NCBI GenBank assembly: GCA_025055285.1
Contig: JANWXM010000023.1
Span: 1 to 59,776 of the forward strand
Length of the DNA: 59,776 bases
Reading direction: 5' to 3'
Source: Saprospiraceae bacterium
GTDB taxonomy: Bacteria > Bacteroidota > Bacteroidia > Chitinophagales > Saprospiraceae
A program made the translations under genes and the position numbers. This document shows positions 26,325-36,097 of the stretch, piece after piece (positions within the stretch are counted from its first letter, which is position 1; each line of letters begins with the position of its first letter). Below the pieces are notes generated by a model. That model did not search any database. It had not been told where the DNA came from and saw nothing but the letters and a program-made list of their open reading frames with translations.

Positions 26325-27716
26325 ATGGAGGATACGCGCACTCTACTCGACCTCATTTACATTCTTTCTGCCATTACATTCATCCTGGGCTTCAAGTTGA
26401 TGAGTCGTCCTGCAACGGCACGTCAAGGCAATCTTCTCTCTGCATTAGGTATGGCGGCCGCGGTGGTAGCGACCCTCATGTTTCCAGAGGTAGTGCGCTA
26501 TACCTATATATTAGCGGGGCTCGTAATAGGCGCTATCATTGGGGCCTTGCTCGCTTATCGCACGCCTATGACCAGTATGCCCCAAATGGTGGGCCTTCTG
26601 AACGGCTTTGGCGGGGCTGCTAGCTTACTTGTGGCCTGGGCCGAATTTGTGGCGCGCCCTGAACAACCCGTCTACCAAGGCGTAATCATCTGGCTAACGG
26701 TGCTCATTGGAACTGTTACTTTGTCAGGTTCGCTGGTTGCCTGGGCAAAATTAGAGGAGCGCTACATTCCGACCAAACCCGTGTTATATCCCGGGCAAAG
26801 AATCGTTTCTATCCTCGTTCTGGCTGCTATCCTAGTCGGAGGCATCTGGTTTGCAACGGATACTGCAGCCCCAGAGGCAATGCACGTCTTAGGCGTCGTT
26901 ACGGCATTGGCCTTCGCCTTGGGCATCTTACTAGTCATCCCTATTGGCGGTGCCGATATGCCAGTGGTAATTTCATTATTGAATAGTTATTCCGGGATAG
27001 CAGCTTGTGCGTCGGGTTTCATCATTCAAAATAAATTGCTTATCGTAGCAGGAGCACTGGTTGGGGCCAGCGGCATCATCTTAACCCTCATTATGTGCAA
27101 GGCTATGAATCGCTCCGTGGCAAATGTCGTCCTTGGAGGGTTTGGTGCCGATACGCCTGGTAAAGCGCAAAATGTAGCAGGCGAGATAAAACCTATAAAA
27201 CCCGATGAAGCTTACTTCATCCTGGAGGCTGCCAATAGTGTTGTCATCGTGCCAGGCTATGGATTAGCCGTTTCGCAAGCCCAACACACGGTGCGCGAAT
27301 TAATGGAGGTTATGGAAAAAAACGGCACTGAAGTTCGCTTCGCCATTCATCCTGTGGCAGGTAGAATGCCTGGCCATATGAACGTTCTCCTCGCTGAAGC
27401 TAATATTCCATACGATGCCTTAGTGGAAATGGACGCCATTAACCCTACGATGGATACCGTGGATGTCTGCATGATCATCGGAGCTAATGACGTTGTTAAT
27501 CCCGCTGCTTTAGAGGACAGAAGTAGTCCGCTGTGGGGAATGCCTATCATCGAAGCGCATCGCGCTCGTACTGTTATTGTAATGAAGCGATCCATGAGTA
27601 AGGGCTTCGCTGGAGTAGAAAATCCTCTGTTCTTCCGTCCTAATACGCGCATGCTCTTTGGTGATGCCAAAGCTAGCCTTCAAGCATTGGTCAGTGAGTT
27701 TAAAAATAGTAACTAA
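26325..27716 (+). CDS. pntB: NAD(P) transhydrogenase beta subunit
   Basis: 463 residues, normal length. Eight or so membrane helices cover residues 5-265 (proton channel, domain II), then the NADP(H)-binding domain III with VIVPGYGLAVSQAQHTVRE, the GTEVRFAIHPVAGRMPGHMNVLLAEA loop, GANDVVNPAA and a KRSMSKGFAGVENPLF motif. It begins 2 bases after pntAB, so the three subunits are translated together. Confidence 0.96.
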   Translation: MEDTRTLLDLIYILSAITFILGFKLMSRPATARQGNLLSALGMAAAVVATLMFPEVVRYTYILAGLVIGAIIGALLAYRTPMTSMPQMVGLLNGFGGAASLLVAWAEFVARPEQPVYQGVIIWLTVLIGTVTLSGSLVAWAKLEERYIPTKPVLYPGQRIVSILVLAAILVGGIWFATDTAAPEAMHVLGVVTALAFALGILLVIPIGGADMPVVISLLNSYSGIAACASGFIIQNKLLIVAGALVGASGIILTLIMCKAMNRSVANVVLGGFGADTPGKAQNVAGEIKPIKPDEAYFILEAANSVVIVPGYGLAVSQAQHTVRELMEVMEKNGTEVRFAIHPVAGRMPGHMNVLLAEANIPYDALVEMDAINPTMDTVDVCMIIGANDVVNPAALEDRSSPLWGMPIIEAHRARTVIVMKRSMSKGFAGVENPLFFRPNTRMLFGDAKASLQALVSEFKNSN

Positions 27717-28308
27717 CTCAGCACAGGCGAGCATGCTACTGCGCTATAAGTGACTCAACTACATGCTCCAACCAGAGGAGGAGGACTTACAATACAAACG
27801 GGCCCTATGCAGTAGTCATTCTCGTCAGAGTGCATCACGGTCGGTATCCCGTGGGAGCGGTAGGCGTTGTCGGAATTGTTTACCTCGCTCTCGGCGACAT
27901 GGCGGCAGCTTCTCTCGCACTTTTGCTACGAGTTGTTCGACCTCGCCCAGTTGTCGCTTGAGGCCATTGTGATTCGGTAGGAGGCGGATTTTCCCGAGAA
28001 ACCGTGCTATCGTGTAGCAATTTTCGCAACGGTGGCACGAATGACCTTTGTATTGCGTCGCAAGCAAATTAATATATATAAGGCACACTTTTTCAATTCT
28101 TTAGGCGCACCTTCAATGCGCATGCAGACACAGGGACTCAAAGGAGACGAGACACTGCCGAAGATGTATTTGTCCTTAGGGATCCTAACGCGGAGTTTAC
28201 AAACGAAGAAGGCGGATGTCGCACATGCATTTTCAAACAATTCCATCAGTAGTGGCTTCTCAGAGGTCAACTCCAGTTTAGCAAACTTTCCTATTGTTTA
28301 TGGGTACG
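27717..28308. other. Gene-poor gap
   Basis: 592 bases between pntB and the converging rluE. Several ORFs of 60-99 codons exist on both strands but overlap each other and none has a recognisable start, motif or protein-like composition. One minus-strand frame (27825-28088) shows CHRCENC followed by a charged helical run, which could be a worn fragment of a mobile-element protein, but this is too weak to call. No hairpin terminator of good quality was found. Confidence 0.4.
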
Positions 28309-28914
28309 TCAAGGCGCCCAAAACCATTTAGTGGCATGGAGTTCGCGCACTTCTCCAACTTGAAGGTCAATTAGTTCTCCTTCATACAGGCGTAGATGAC
28401 CTAATTGTATGCGAATGAGTCGTAACACTGGATAGCCTACGGCTGCGCACATGCGACGAATTTGGCGGTTTTTCCCTTCGTTAAGGGCAATCTCTAGCCA
28501 ACAGTCAGGTATATTTTTTCGAAAGCGAATTGGTGGTTCTCGCGGTGGAACTTTTGGCGGAATCTTCAAAAGGGATACATGGGCAGGGCGAGTACGATAG
28601 AGCGCTCCTCTCACCCGAATAACAACACCTCGGCGAAGAGCCTCTAGAGCTTCTTCCGTTGGAATACCCTCTACTTGAGTCCAGTAAACACGCACATGCC
28701 CTGCTTCCGGCCGAAGCAAACGAGCGTTTAGCCGAGGGTCATTAGTAAGCAACAACAAGCCTTCACTATCGGCATCCAAACGGCCAACAGGGTAGACGTC
28801 TTTTGGAAACCGAACGCCTAAATCCGTTAGTGTTCGCTGCCCAACCTGGTTAGGCGTAAATTGACTAAGTACACCGTAGGGCTTATATACAACAAAGTAG
28901 CGATAAGCCGCCAT
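28309..28914 (-). CDS. rluE: 23S rRNA pseudouridine synthase, RluE type
   Basis: 201 residues, matching the RluE group (no S4 domain). It isomerises a uridine in 23S rRNA helix 89 (U2457 in E. coli numbering). YFVVYKPYGVLSQF, then the catalytic Asp motif GRLDADSEGLLLLTND near residue 63, and the late motif GKNRQIRRMCAAVGYPVLRLIRIQLG are all seen. RluE is told from RluB/RluF by its short length and N-terminus. The gene converges on pntB and has no functional neighbours. Confidence 0.9.
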   Translation of the reverse strand: MAAYRYFVVYKPYGVLSQFTPNQVGQRTLTDLGVRFPKDVYPVGRLDADSEGLLLLTNDPRLNARLLRPEAGHVRVYWTQVEGIPTEEALEALRRGVVIRVRGALYRTRPAHVSLLKIPPKVPPREPPIRFRKNIPDCWLEIALNEGKNRQIRRMCAAVGYPVLRLIRIQLGHLRLYEGELIDLQVGEVRELHATKWFWAP

Positions 28915-29230
28915 AAGTTCCTTTGCAACTTCGTGACGCGCTAACTAAAAAATTTAAATCTCGCGCTTAGTGGAGACTTCTGCTGATGTTATGCAGAAGG
29001 CGGCCAAACAGTGGCTGTCGCCTCCGCGCGCATGAAAAATGGCGTTTGTGCCTCATGGGAGGGTAGTGCGTCCGACTCATATCGCCCTCACTTGCCGCTC
29101 ATTTTGCTTCAGTACAGCTTTTACAAACTGTTCAACTATTACTTCTTTTACAGCGCTCTCGCCGCTAAGGATCACTTTTTTATACTCTCCATCCTGAGAT
29201 GTGAGAATCTCGACAAAGGTCTTCGCGAAT
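28915..29230. other. Intergenic region with no gene seen
   Basis: 316 bases between rluE (start) and the 3' end of the barrel gene, both on the minus strand. It should contain the rluE promoter and the barrel-gene terminator. A plus-strand ORF (29011-29298) overlaps the barrel gene and has no protein-like features. Confidence 0.4.
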
Positions 29231-32113
29231 TTACATCCTTAGCACTCCTGGTTCCCACAGTGAAGGTCCTTCACGCACAACGGAAGGTTCTCTCTTAGTG
29301 CGGAAGTGCCGCAAATTGTAGGTGAATGAAAGCATCACAAAGCGCTGTAAAGCATTAGTTTGCAGATCCTCTACATACGTCTCAGTTACGTTTCGACCAA
29401 TGCTCCGGTTTTGACCCAGCACATCGTTGATGGCCAAGGCAATTTCACCGCGTTCGTTTTTGAAGACCTTCTTGCCCAACGCCAAGTGCCAGAGCCAGAA
29501 GTTCTGGTTGAAGCCCTCGCTGAGGCCAGCATTCAGGTTGTGGGTTAGGTCAGAGCGCAGTACAATACCTTTCCACACAATCCAGTTAAAGCGGAAGCGA
29601 GAAGTTTGGCTCACGTAACGGGTGTTACTCGCGGTCTGAAAAGTGTTGTTAGCAACATTATAACTCGGCCGCAGAGCCAGGGAAAAATCAATGCGATCAC
29701 TAATGTTGCTGGCAAAAGTAAGCCCTACGGTTAAAATATGATTACTGGCTATGTTTAAGACGTCATTAATGAGGCCTGGTGTGCGAATGTAATTATAGAA
29801 GGCATCTAAGTTAACGTTTGTTTTTAGACCTTTAATCGGCGCACCGTATGAGCCAAATACCCGAACGGAGTAAAAGCCGTCGAGGTTGACAGGACGCGAT
29901 AGACGCGCACCACGCGGCACCTGGTATTCTCGGAGTATGGGATGGTCACTATTTGCCAAATAAGTCGCTGTAGCGATGTAGTCCTGGGTGAAGGTAAATC
30001 CGCCGCCGAAGAAAATAGTGTTGCCTTTTTCAGGATTAGAGGCCTGGTACCGGCCAAAGATGTTCTGCTGAAAGGTCTGACGCAAGTTAGGATTGCCTAC
30101 TGTTAATTGTACCGGATTACTGTTGTTGACTACATCTTGCAGTTGTTCTACTGAAGGTAATTGTGTGTTACTGCGGTAAAAAATGCGTACATTGCGCGTG
30201 CGGTCGAGATCGTAACGCAGCATCGCTGAGGGTAGTACGTTAAAAAATGCCTGGTTGATGTTTGCCTCTTGTGGAAAAGTTCGGCGATTTGCTAAAGTAG
30301 CCCATTGGGCATTTATGCGCACGTTGAAATTAAACTCGCGCTCTTTACTGTAACTATACCCTGCTCCGGTTTGATGAGTAACGTAATCATTGGAGAATAC
30401 GTTCGATAGCTGCTCATTAAGGAGCGCATAGCTGCCCGTTTGCTCGTTCCAGTCATAAGTAAAGCGGTCAGAGGCTTCTTGCTGGTAACTGTAGCGATAG
30501 TTTAGCAACACCTGAGCGTTTTCGCTAAGTGGCTCTGTGTATTCAGCATTTGCAGCAGCATTCCAGTTGCCAATGTCCAAAGAGGTATTCTGATTGAGCA
30601 TAGAAGTTACATTTTGCTGAGGAAACCGATTTTCTGATTCAAGCTGCGCCGTACCGCGCTTGGGTGCATAGCCGCCGGTCAAGCTCAAGGAGAACGTGCG
30701 GCCCTTTTTGGCCATGCGGCGTCGCCATAGCAGCTCACTATTAATATTTAAAGCGGTAAGGTCAGAGCGATATTCATTATCTGTTCTACCTATAAGGGCA
30801 TTATTAAACAGCGTTTGGCCTGTAGCCGCTGAGGTTCCGTCATTGACTTGAGCAGTGAAGCGCGGTCGAAAAACAAAGGAATTCATGCTGTCTAGCTTGT
30901 ACTCAATACGCGCGTTAAAGCGATGGTTGGTATTATCTGTGCGGCTTTCGCCATATTCGCGATATAATTCGGCCCGATCTTCTAAACTGTTAACAAATTG
31001 GCGAAAAATATTATTGATAGCCAGAGCATTAGAGTTATTGAAGAAATAACTAGCGGTTACATCGGCCTTCTGCCCCCACTTGTCGGAATAGTTAATTCCT
31101 ACAGCCGAGGTCGTGGCAATCCCTCCTTGAGGGCGCACTAGAAAATCGCCCAATCCTCCACTAGGACCACCTGGACCACCACCAGGGCCCCCACGACCAC
31201 CGCCCATCATCATGAACATACGCCCTCCACCAGGCATGCCGCGCCCACTGTTGCTGCCCATGACGCCCAGTAAGTCATCCATTGAAAAGTTTTGGATATT
31301 GATGTTGTTCGCCATGCCGATAAGGGCAATGCGCCGATCACCGTCAAAAATGTTAATATTTCCGCCAGCTTGGTATCGCTCTTCATAGCCATAGCCAGCG
31401 TAAAGTTTGCCAAACTGCCCTTGTCGCATATTGCTTTTCGTGACGATATTAATCGTCTTCGTAGTATTTCCATCCTGAAAACCAGTAAATTGTGCTTGCT
31501 CACTTTGCTGGTCGAAAATTTGGATCTTATCAATAACCTCGGCTGGTAAATTGCGCAGCGCAGCCATTGGATCGTTACCAAAAAAAGGCTTTCCATCTAC
31601 GAGCACTTGCGCTACGTTCTCGCCCTGTGCTTTGATAGTACCACTCTCGATACTAACGGAAGGGAGCTTCTCTACTAAGTCGGCAGCATCGGCATCTTTC
31701 ATGACCTTGACTGAACTAGCATTAAATTCAGTAGTATCGCCTTTCTGCTGAGCAATAGGCACGGTGCTCTTTATTTCGACGCCCTGCAAGACTACCTGGT
31801 CGGCTTCCAACTGGAGCACACCCAAATGCACATCGCCTTGCGAGAGGGTGACCTCACGACGCAAAGGTTTAAACCCTAGAGCACTGATAACTAGCCGATA
31901 ACCACCCCGCTCGATTTGAGTTAAGATAAAAACACCCTCTTGATTGGTAGCAGTATTTTTCACGACTTCGCCCCAGGGGTGTTGCAAACTCACTGTGGCT
32001 CCTACAAAGGGTTGTCCTTGGTCATCAAGCACTTTGCCCCGAATGGTAAAGGTCTGGGCAAAAAGCCCGAGCGGTAGCATTAAGGATATTGCCACACTGC
32101 ATGAAAGTTTCAT
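29231..32113 (-). CDS. TonB receptor-like outer membrane beta-barrel protein with Gly/Met-rich insert
   Basis: 960 residues from ATG 32113 (MKLSCSVAISLMLPLG..., a signal peptide ending FAQ); the frame also has an ATG 15 codons upstream that would place charged residues before the signal. A carboxypeptidase-regulatory-like domain (FTIRGKVLDDQGQPFVGATV..., about 20-105) precedes a plug (about 120-225) and an OMP_b-brl_3 type barrel. An insert near residue 275-325 is unusual: MPGGGRMFMMMGGGRGG followed by GPGGGPGGPSGG, rich in Gly and Met. A Spy-like periplasmic protein lies 160 bases upstream on the same strand, and a LytS/LytTR pair is divergent. Ligand unknown; the Met-rich loop would suit a metal ion. 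Confidence 0.9.
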   Translation of the reverse strand: MKLSCSVAISLMLPLGLFAQTFTIRGKVLDDQGQPFVGATVSLQHPWGEVVKNTATNQEGVFILTQIERGGYRLVISALGFKPLRREVTLSQGDVHLGVLQLEADQVVLQGVEIKSTVPIAQQKGDTTEFNASSVKVMKDADAADLVEKLPSVSIESGTIKAQGENVAQVLVDGKPFFGNDPMAALRNLPAEVIDKIQIFDQQSEQAQFTGFQDGNTTKTINIVTKSNMRQGQFGKLYAGYGYEERYQAGGNINIFDGDRRIALIGMANNINIQNFSMDDLLGVMGSNSGRGMPGGGRMFMMMGGGRGGPGGGPGGPSGGLGDFLVRPQGGIATTSAVGINYSDKWGQKADVTASYFFNNSNALAINNIFRQFVNSLEDRAELYREYGESRTDNTNHRFNARIEYKLDSMNSFVFRPRFTAQVNDGTSAATGQTLFNNALIGRTDNEYRSDLTALNINSELLWRRRMAKKGRTFSLSLTGGYAPKRGTAQLESENRFPQQNVTSMLNQNTSLDIGNWNAAANAEYTEPLSENAQVLLNYRYSYQQEASDRFTYDWNEQTGSYALLNEQLSNVFSNDYVTHQTGAGYSYSKEREFNFNVRINAQWATLANRRTFPQEANINQAFFNVLPSAMLRYDLDRTRNVRIFYRSNTQLPSVEQLQDVVNNSNPVQLTVGNPNLRQTFQQNIFGRYQASNPEKGNTIFFGGGFTFTQDYIATATYLANSDHPILREYQVPRGARLSRPVNLDGFYSVRVFGSYGAPIKGLKTNVNLDAFYNYIRTPGLINDVLNIASNHILTVGLTFASNISDRIDFSLALRPSYNVANNTFQTASNTRYVSQTSRFRFNWIVWKGIVLRSDLTHNLNAGLSEGFNQNFWLWHLALGKKVFKNERGEIALAINDVLGQNRSIGRNVTETYVEDLQTNALQRFVMLSFTYNLRHFRTKREPSVVREGPSLWEPGVLRM

Positions 32114-32273
32114 AGAGGAAAGATTTTTCAAACTAGAGAGAAAATAACAGTTACCCAACCACGCAGAAGAAAAAGAACACGAGCCTCAAAGAAGTAAGCA
32201 AAAAGCTAATCAGCCTACCTCGAAGCCGCCGCCAACTCGGCAGCGCTTCGAGGAGGAATGTGTTTTTGTGTGC

Positions 32274-32771
32274 TTATCGATTGCCGTTTGGGTTAGCGTC
32301 CCGGCTACGGTTCTTTCTCTCCTTCTTTTTTCGCTCTTTCGACTCGGAAGTCGATTGCTCTTCAGAGGGAGGTGTAACGGGTAAGGGAGGTCCACTCATG
32401 CGCCAGTTATCTCGGCGTCCACGCACTTCCTCCCGAACAGCAAGCCATTGTTGCCACTGCTCCTGCGTCAGCACCGTCTGTAGTTCTTGGTCTTGAGCCT
32501 GCCGAAGGGTCATCAACTGCGCGCGCATAGCTTCCCAGTCGCCTTCGTTTTTCTGACGCACCTCTTGCATCTGACGTGCATACTTAACGTTAATTTCCTG
32601 CACTTTGGCCACCTGAGCATCAGATAAGACCAAACGCTCTTTCATTAATGCCGTTTGTTGTTCTGCGCGCTGTTCAGGGCTAATTCGACGCCCTCCTTCT
32701 GGTTGCGCTATGAGCTCACTCCCAGCTATGTATATACCCACTGCGAGCCAAAAAATATGCTTGTTGTTCAT
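32274..32771 (-). CDS. Spy/CpxP-like periplasmic protein
   Basis: 165 residues with a signal peptide (about 1-22, ends LIAQ). The body is a long amphipathic helical protein with LVLSDAQVAKVQEINVKYA and TVLTQEQWQQWLAVREEV, which resemble the LTxxQ repeats of Spy/CpxP chaperones and zinc-resistance-associated proteins. The C-terminus is low-complexity and very basic and Ser/Glu-rich. Such proteins buffer envelope stress or bind metals in the periplasm. It precedes the barrel gene on the same strand and may be co-transcribed (160-base gap). Confidence 0.75.
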   Translation of the reverse strand: MNNKHIFWLAVGIYIAGSELIAQPEGGRRISPEQRAEQQTALMKERLVLSDAQVAKVQEINVKYARQMQEVRQKNEGDWEAMRAQLMTLRQAQDQELQTVLTQEQWQQWLAVREEVRGRRDNWRMSGPPLPVTPPSEEQSTSESKERKKKERKNRSRDANPNGNR

Positions 32772-33166
32772 TTTTTATCCCATTACTATACAAAACTGCA
32801 ATGACGTTCAGTTTCTTAAAAAAAAATTCCAACCAATAAGGCTTTTTCCACAGCAAACGCCACATTTCTTTCATCAACGTCCCAACTCGATATCTCAATT
32901 CGATGAAGTGCTGCGCGAATTTTTTACTGGACATGACCGTTAGTCTCTCCTTCCTTATCTTTAGAGTACAAAATTTTTGCAACTAACTGTACATGTTTGC
33001 AACGAGCCTCTTTCACAGCTAGATGCCATTTTTTCCATTTTGCGAGAGTAAGCGCCCTTTGTTGAACAAGAGAGTTGAGGCAAATGCGAAGGCAACGGCT
33101 AGAAAGCGCTCCTTGAGGGATTTAATTTGCATTAGGAATACCCTGCAGCGCATTTTTGTTCCTGTG

Positions 33167-34243
33167 ATGAAATACTGGCCTACCCGTTCGACAGGGCTAC
33201 AGATCCTCTTCTGGGGGGTATTTTGGGTGCTCGTGCCTATCGTGCTGTTGGGCAACTGGGAGAACCCAGAACGCATTATAGTACGCAGCACGGTGGTGCT
33301 CTCTGGAATTGTTTTAGTTGTTTGGCTTAATGTAGAGGTGCTGCTGCCCACACTTTACTTTAATAAAAAGGAAGCGTGGTACATTATCTCTACTGTCGCA
33401 TTGCTGGTGATTATTGTGCTCTTAGTGAGCTGGGAAAACGCTCCGTGGGCAGAGCACTTCAGGCGTCCGCGCAGAGGCGGTCCGCCACTAGGAGGAGCAA
33501 AGCCCAACGCGGCTCTCAGATACATAGGTATGGCTATGCCCTATTTCACGGCGCTTCTTGGCAGTGCACTGTTCGAGGTAGCTCGATATGCCAATCGCAA
33601 AGAGCGTGAGGCTGCCGAATTGCGTGGGGAAAAGTTGGAGGCTGAATTAAAGTTTTTGCGCTCGCAAATCAACCCTCATTTTTTGTTCAACGCCCTCAAC
33701 AACATTTACGCGCTAATGGTAATGCGGTCAGAACGCGCTCCTGAAATGTTGCTCAAGCTATCAGGCATGCTGCGTTATATGCTTCACGACTGCAAGGAAA
33801 ACCAGGTACCTCTACGCAAGGAAATCGAATATTTGCATCACTTCATCGAGCTGCACCGCCTTAAAGATAGCCGTGGTCTCAACATTCAAGTAGCGTTGGA
33901 CGATTCTCGCCCTCATTTGCTAATTGCACCGCTATTGCTGGTGCCCTTTGTTGAGAACGCTTTTAAACATAGCAAAATAGAGGACCGGGAAAAAGGATGG
34001 GTCTCCATTCGCTTGAGTACGGGCGATGACCATATTGTTTTTGAGGTGGAAAATAGCCTACCAGAGGGCTCTCATGCCAAAAATGAGGTGGGCGGCATTG
34101 GACTCAACAATGTGCGTCGACAACTAGAACTGCTGTATCCTGACCGTCATACGCTCGAGATTCGCAATGAAGGAGACCGATTCTATGTTCGTCTTCATCT
34201 AAGCCTCAACTCACAAACAACTCTAACCTCTCTAACGCTATGA
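33167..34243 (+). CDS. LytS/YehU-type sensor histidine kinase
   Basis: 358 residues from ATG 33167. Four membrane helices lie in the first 145 residues (LQILFWGVFWVLVPIVLLG, a second near 45-65, a third near 72-92 and a fourth near 125-145), then a coiled linker and the His_kinase domain with phospho-acceptor motif INPHFLFNALNNIYALM. The ATP-binding domain has PFVENAFKHS (N box) and GGIGLNNVRRQLELLYP (G box). The frame is open to an ATG at 33023, but kinases of this family start just before the first helix, so 33167 is preferred. The stop overlaps the ATG of the response regulator (ATGA), so the two are translationally coupled. Confidence 0.92.
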   Translation: MKYWPTRSTGLQILFWGVFWVLVPIVLLGNWENPERIIVRSTVVLSGIVLVVWLNVEVLLPTLYFNKKEAWYIISTVALLVIIVLLVSWENAPWAEHFRRPRRGGPPLGGAKPNAALRYIGMAMPYFTALLGSALFEVARYANRKEREAAELRGEKLEAELKFLRSQINPHFLFNALNNIYALMVMRSERAPEMLLKLSGMLRYMLHDCKENQVPLRKEIEYLHHFIELHRLKDSRGLNIQVALDDSRPHLLIAPLLLVPFVENAFKHSKIEDREKGWVSIRLSTGDDHIVFEVENSLPEGSHAKNEVGGIGLNNVRRQLELLYPDRHTLEIRNEGDRFYVRLHLSLNSQTTLTSLTL

Positions 34244-34968
34244 ACACCGCTGCTCGCTGCCTTATCGTAGATGATGAAGAACTCGCTCGCGCACTCCTGA
34301 AACACTACATAGATCAAGTCCCTTCGCTTCAAGCAGTGGGCAGTTGTGCCAATGCTATGGAAGCAGTTAGCGCCCTTCACCAACAGCCTGTAGACCTATT
34401 GTTTCTCGACATCCAAATGCCTGACCTAACAGGTATTGACCTACTTAAGGCGCTTATCCGCAAACCCATCGTCATCGTTACTACCGCTTACGACCACTAT
34501 GCTGTGGAAGGGTATGAATTGGATGTCGTAGACTACCTCTTGAAACCCTTCTCTTACGAGCGTTTTCTTCAAGCAGTGAATAAAGCTCTAACTCAACTGC
34601 GGACGCGCCAAAGCCATTTCTCCTCAATAACTGTTGAAAACGCTGAGGAAGCTAACACTCCAAGAGACCATTTGCTGGTCAAGGCCGAACATCGCACGTA
34701 TCGCATTCGTTTCGACGACATCCTCTTTATACAAGGGATGCGGGAATACGTCATGTTTCACTTAGTTAGTGGGCGCATTATGGCCCTTTTGTCGCTCAAA
34801 TACCTTGAGGAAATCCTGCCCCCCGAGCGCTTCATTCGCATACATAAGTCATACATTGTTGCCTTCCAGCACATTGAAACCGTCGAAGAAGGTAGTCTGT
34901 ACATTGCAGGGCAAAAATTGCCTGTGGGCCCAAGTTACATCGAGGCACTTCAGAAGCGGTTAGTATGA
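34240..34968 (+). CDS. LytTR-family response regulator
   Basis: 242 residues. The receiver domain (1-120) carries the acidic pocket IVDDEE, the phospho-acceptor Asp57 in FLDIQMPDLTG and the switch Lys in LLKPFSYERF. The DNA-binding LytTR domain (about 140-240) contains LLVKAEHRTYRIRFDDILFIQGMREYVMFHL and RFIRIHKSYIV. It works with the overlapping kinase gene. Its probable targets include the divergent Spy-like and barrel genes, which is inferred from position only. Confidence 0.95.
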   Translation: MNTAARCLIVDDEELARALLKHYIDQVPSLQAVGSCANAMEAVSALHQQPVDLLFLDIQMPDLTGIDLLKALIRKPIVIVTTAYDHYAVEGYELDVVDYLLKPFSYERFLQAVNKALTQLRTRQSHFSSITVENAEEANTPRDHLLVKAEHRTYRIRFDDILFIQGMREYVMFHLVSGRIMALLSLKYLEEILPPERFIRIHKSYIVAFQHIETVEEGSLYIAGQKLPVGPSYIEALQKRLV

Positions 34969-34986
34969 AGAGAAAGCTTGTAAAAA

Positions 34987-36015
34987 TCAGCGTTGACTCA
35001 GCCAAGCCGATGCTGCGAGGGCGAGAGCGCCCTCTCCAAGGAGTAAGACGTGATTGCCGAGGTTATGGAAGTACCAAGCCAACAAGGAAATAATAACGTT
35101 TACGCTAACCAAGAGGAGCGAGGCTTGACAGTGGGTAAAGCCCCTTGCTAACAGGCAATGATGCACATGCCTGCGATCAGCGTAAAACGGAGACTGGCCA
35201 TGCAAGAGACGAACAATAAAAACCCGAACTTCATCAACAAGAGGCACAAATAACACCGCGACAGCGAGGGCTGGCCCGGACGATACTCGCCAAAAGTGTT
35301 CTTCAGGAAGGTTTCTATTGAGAGACAGAAACTTCAATGTCAGCGCAGCTGCAGTAGCACCAATAAACATGGAGCCTGCATCGCCCATAAATATGCGCTC
35401 AAAATGCCAAGTATTGAAATACAGAAAAGAGCATAGGGCTCCACCTAGCGCTATGGCGAGTAATGCATATTCCACCTGACGAACGGCATACATCCATCCA
35501 CCAAGAGCAACACATACCCAAAGACCCATCCCTCCTGCCAAACCATTGATACCGTCCATGAAATTGAAAGCATTGATAATGCCTACTACACTTAAAATGG
35601 ATATGGCCATAGAAACCTCCCAGGGGAGAGGGCCTACGCAAAAAATTCCTTCCAAATGCTCTAGACGCACGCCCGCCCACCCTACGAGTAAAACTGCCAC
35701 CACCACTTGTCCCAGCAACTTCTGAATGGGAGAGAGCCTCAGCCAGTCGTCTACCCATCCTATTATTGCAATGAGCGCTAGCGATATTATCGTGGACGAA
35801 AACGCTGAAAAGGCTTTCTTCTCCCACCAAAGAATAAGGCTTAAAAGCGTCCCTATGGCAAAGGCCAGCCCCCCAATTAGCAGTGCCGGTTTGTGGTGTG
35901 CACTGCGTTCATTGGGCATATCGTAAAAACCTGTGCGCTTAGCCAAAGGGATAAGCACCCATGTAGCAATTGCCGTTATGCTGAGTGCCGTGGCAAAGAC
36001 CCAGAAAGATTGCAT
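34987..36015 (-). CDS. wecA: WecA/TagO-type undecaprenyl-phosphate sugar-1-phosphate transferase
   Basis: 342 residues with about ten membrane helices. Motifs of the MraY/WecA superfamily: GFYDMPNERSAHHKPALLIGG at 29-49, GWVDDWLRLSP (DDxxD-like catalytic acids), INAFNFMDGINGLAGG, MGDAGSMFIG, and the C-terminal HVHHCLL motif. It should transfer a sugar-1-phosphate (usually GlcNAc) from a UDP-sugar to undecaprenyl phosphate, starting O-antigen, capsule or exopolysaccharide synthesis. MraY is excluded by the N-terminus and HH motif. The symbol is by family; substrate specificity is unproven. Confidence 0.88.
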   Translation of the reverse strand: MQSFWVFATALSITAIATWVLIPLAKRTGFYDMPNERSAHHKPALLIGGLAFAIGTLLSLILWWEKKAFSAFSSTIISLALIAIIGWVDDWLRLSPIQKLLGQVVVAVLLVGWAGVRLEHLEGIFCVGPLPWEVSMAISILSVVGIINAFNFMDGINGLAGGMGLWVCVALGGWMYAVRQVEYALLAIALGGALCSFLYFNTWHFERIFMGDAGSMFIGATAAALTLKFLSLNRNLPEEHFWRVSSGPALAVAVLFVPLVDEVRVFIVRLLHGQSPFYADRRHVHHCLLARGFTHCQASLLLVSVNVIISLLAWYFHNLGNHVLLLGEGALALAASAWLSQR

Positions 36016-36097
36016 GCCTTATAGCCCTATTTTGATTCTCTGAAGCGTAAAGGTAACACGAGACGCATCCACTCCTTCCGCCCGAAAGAATGCCGTC

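Noticed and set aside
29011-29298. 95-codon plus ORF
   Set aside because: It runs into the 3' end of the barrel gene on the other strand and has no motif or promoter.
32716-32982. 88-codon minus ORF upstream of the Spy-like gene
   Set aside because: It overlaps the signal-peptide start of the Spy-like gene in another frame and lacks recognisable features.
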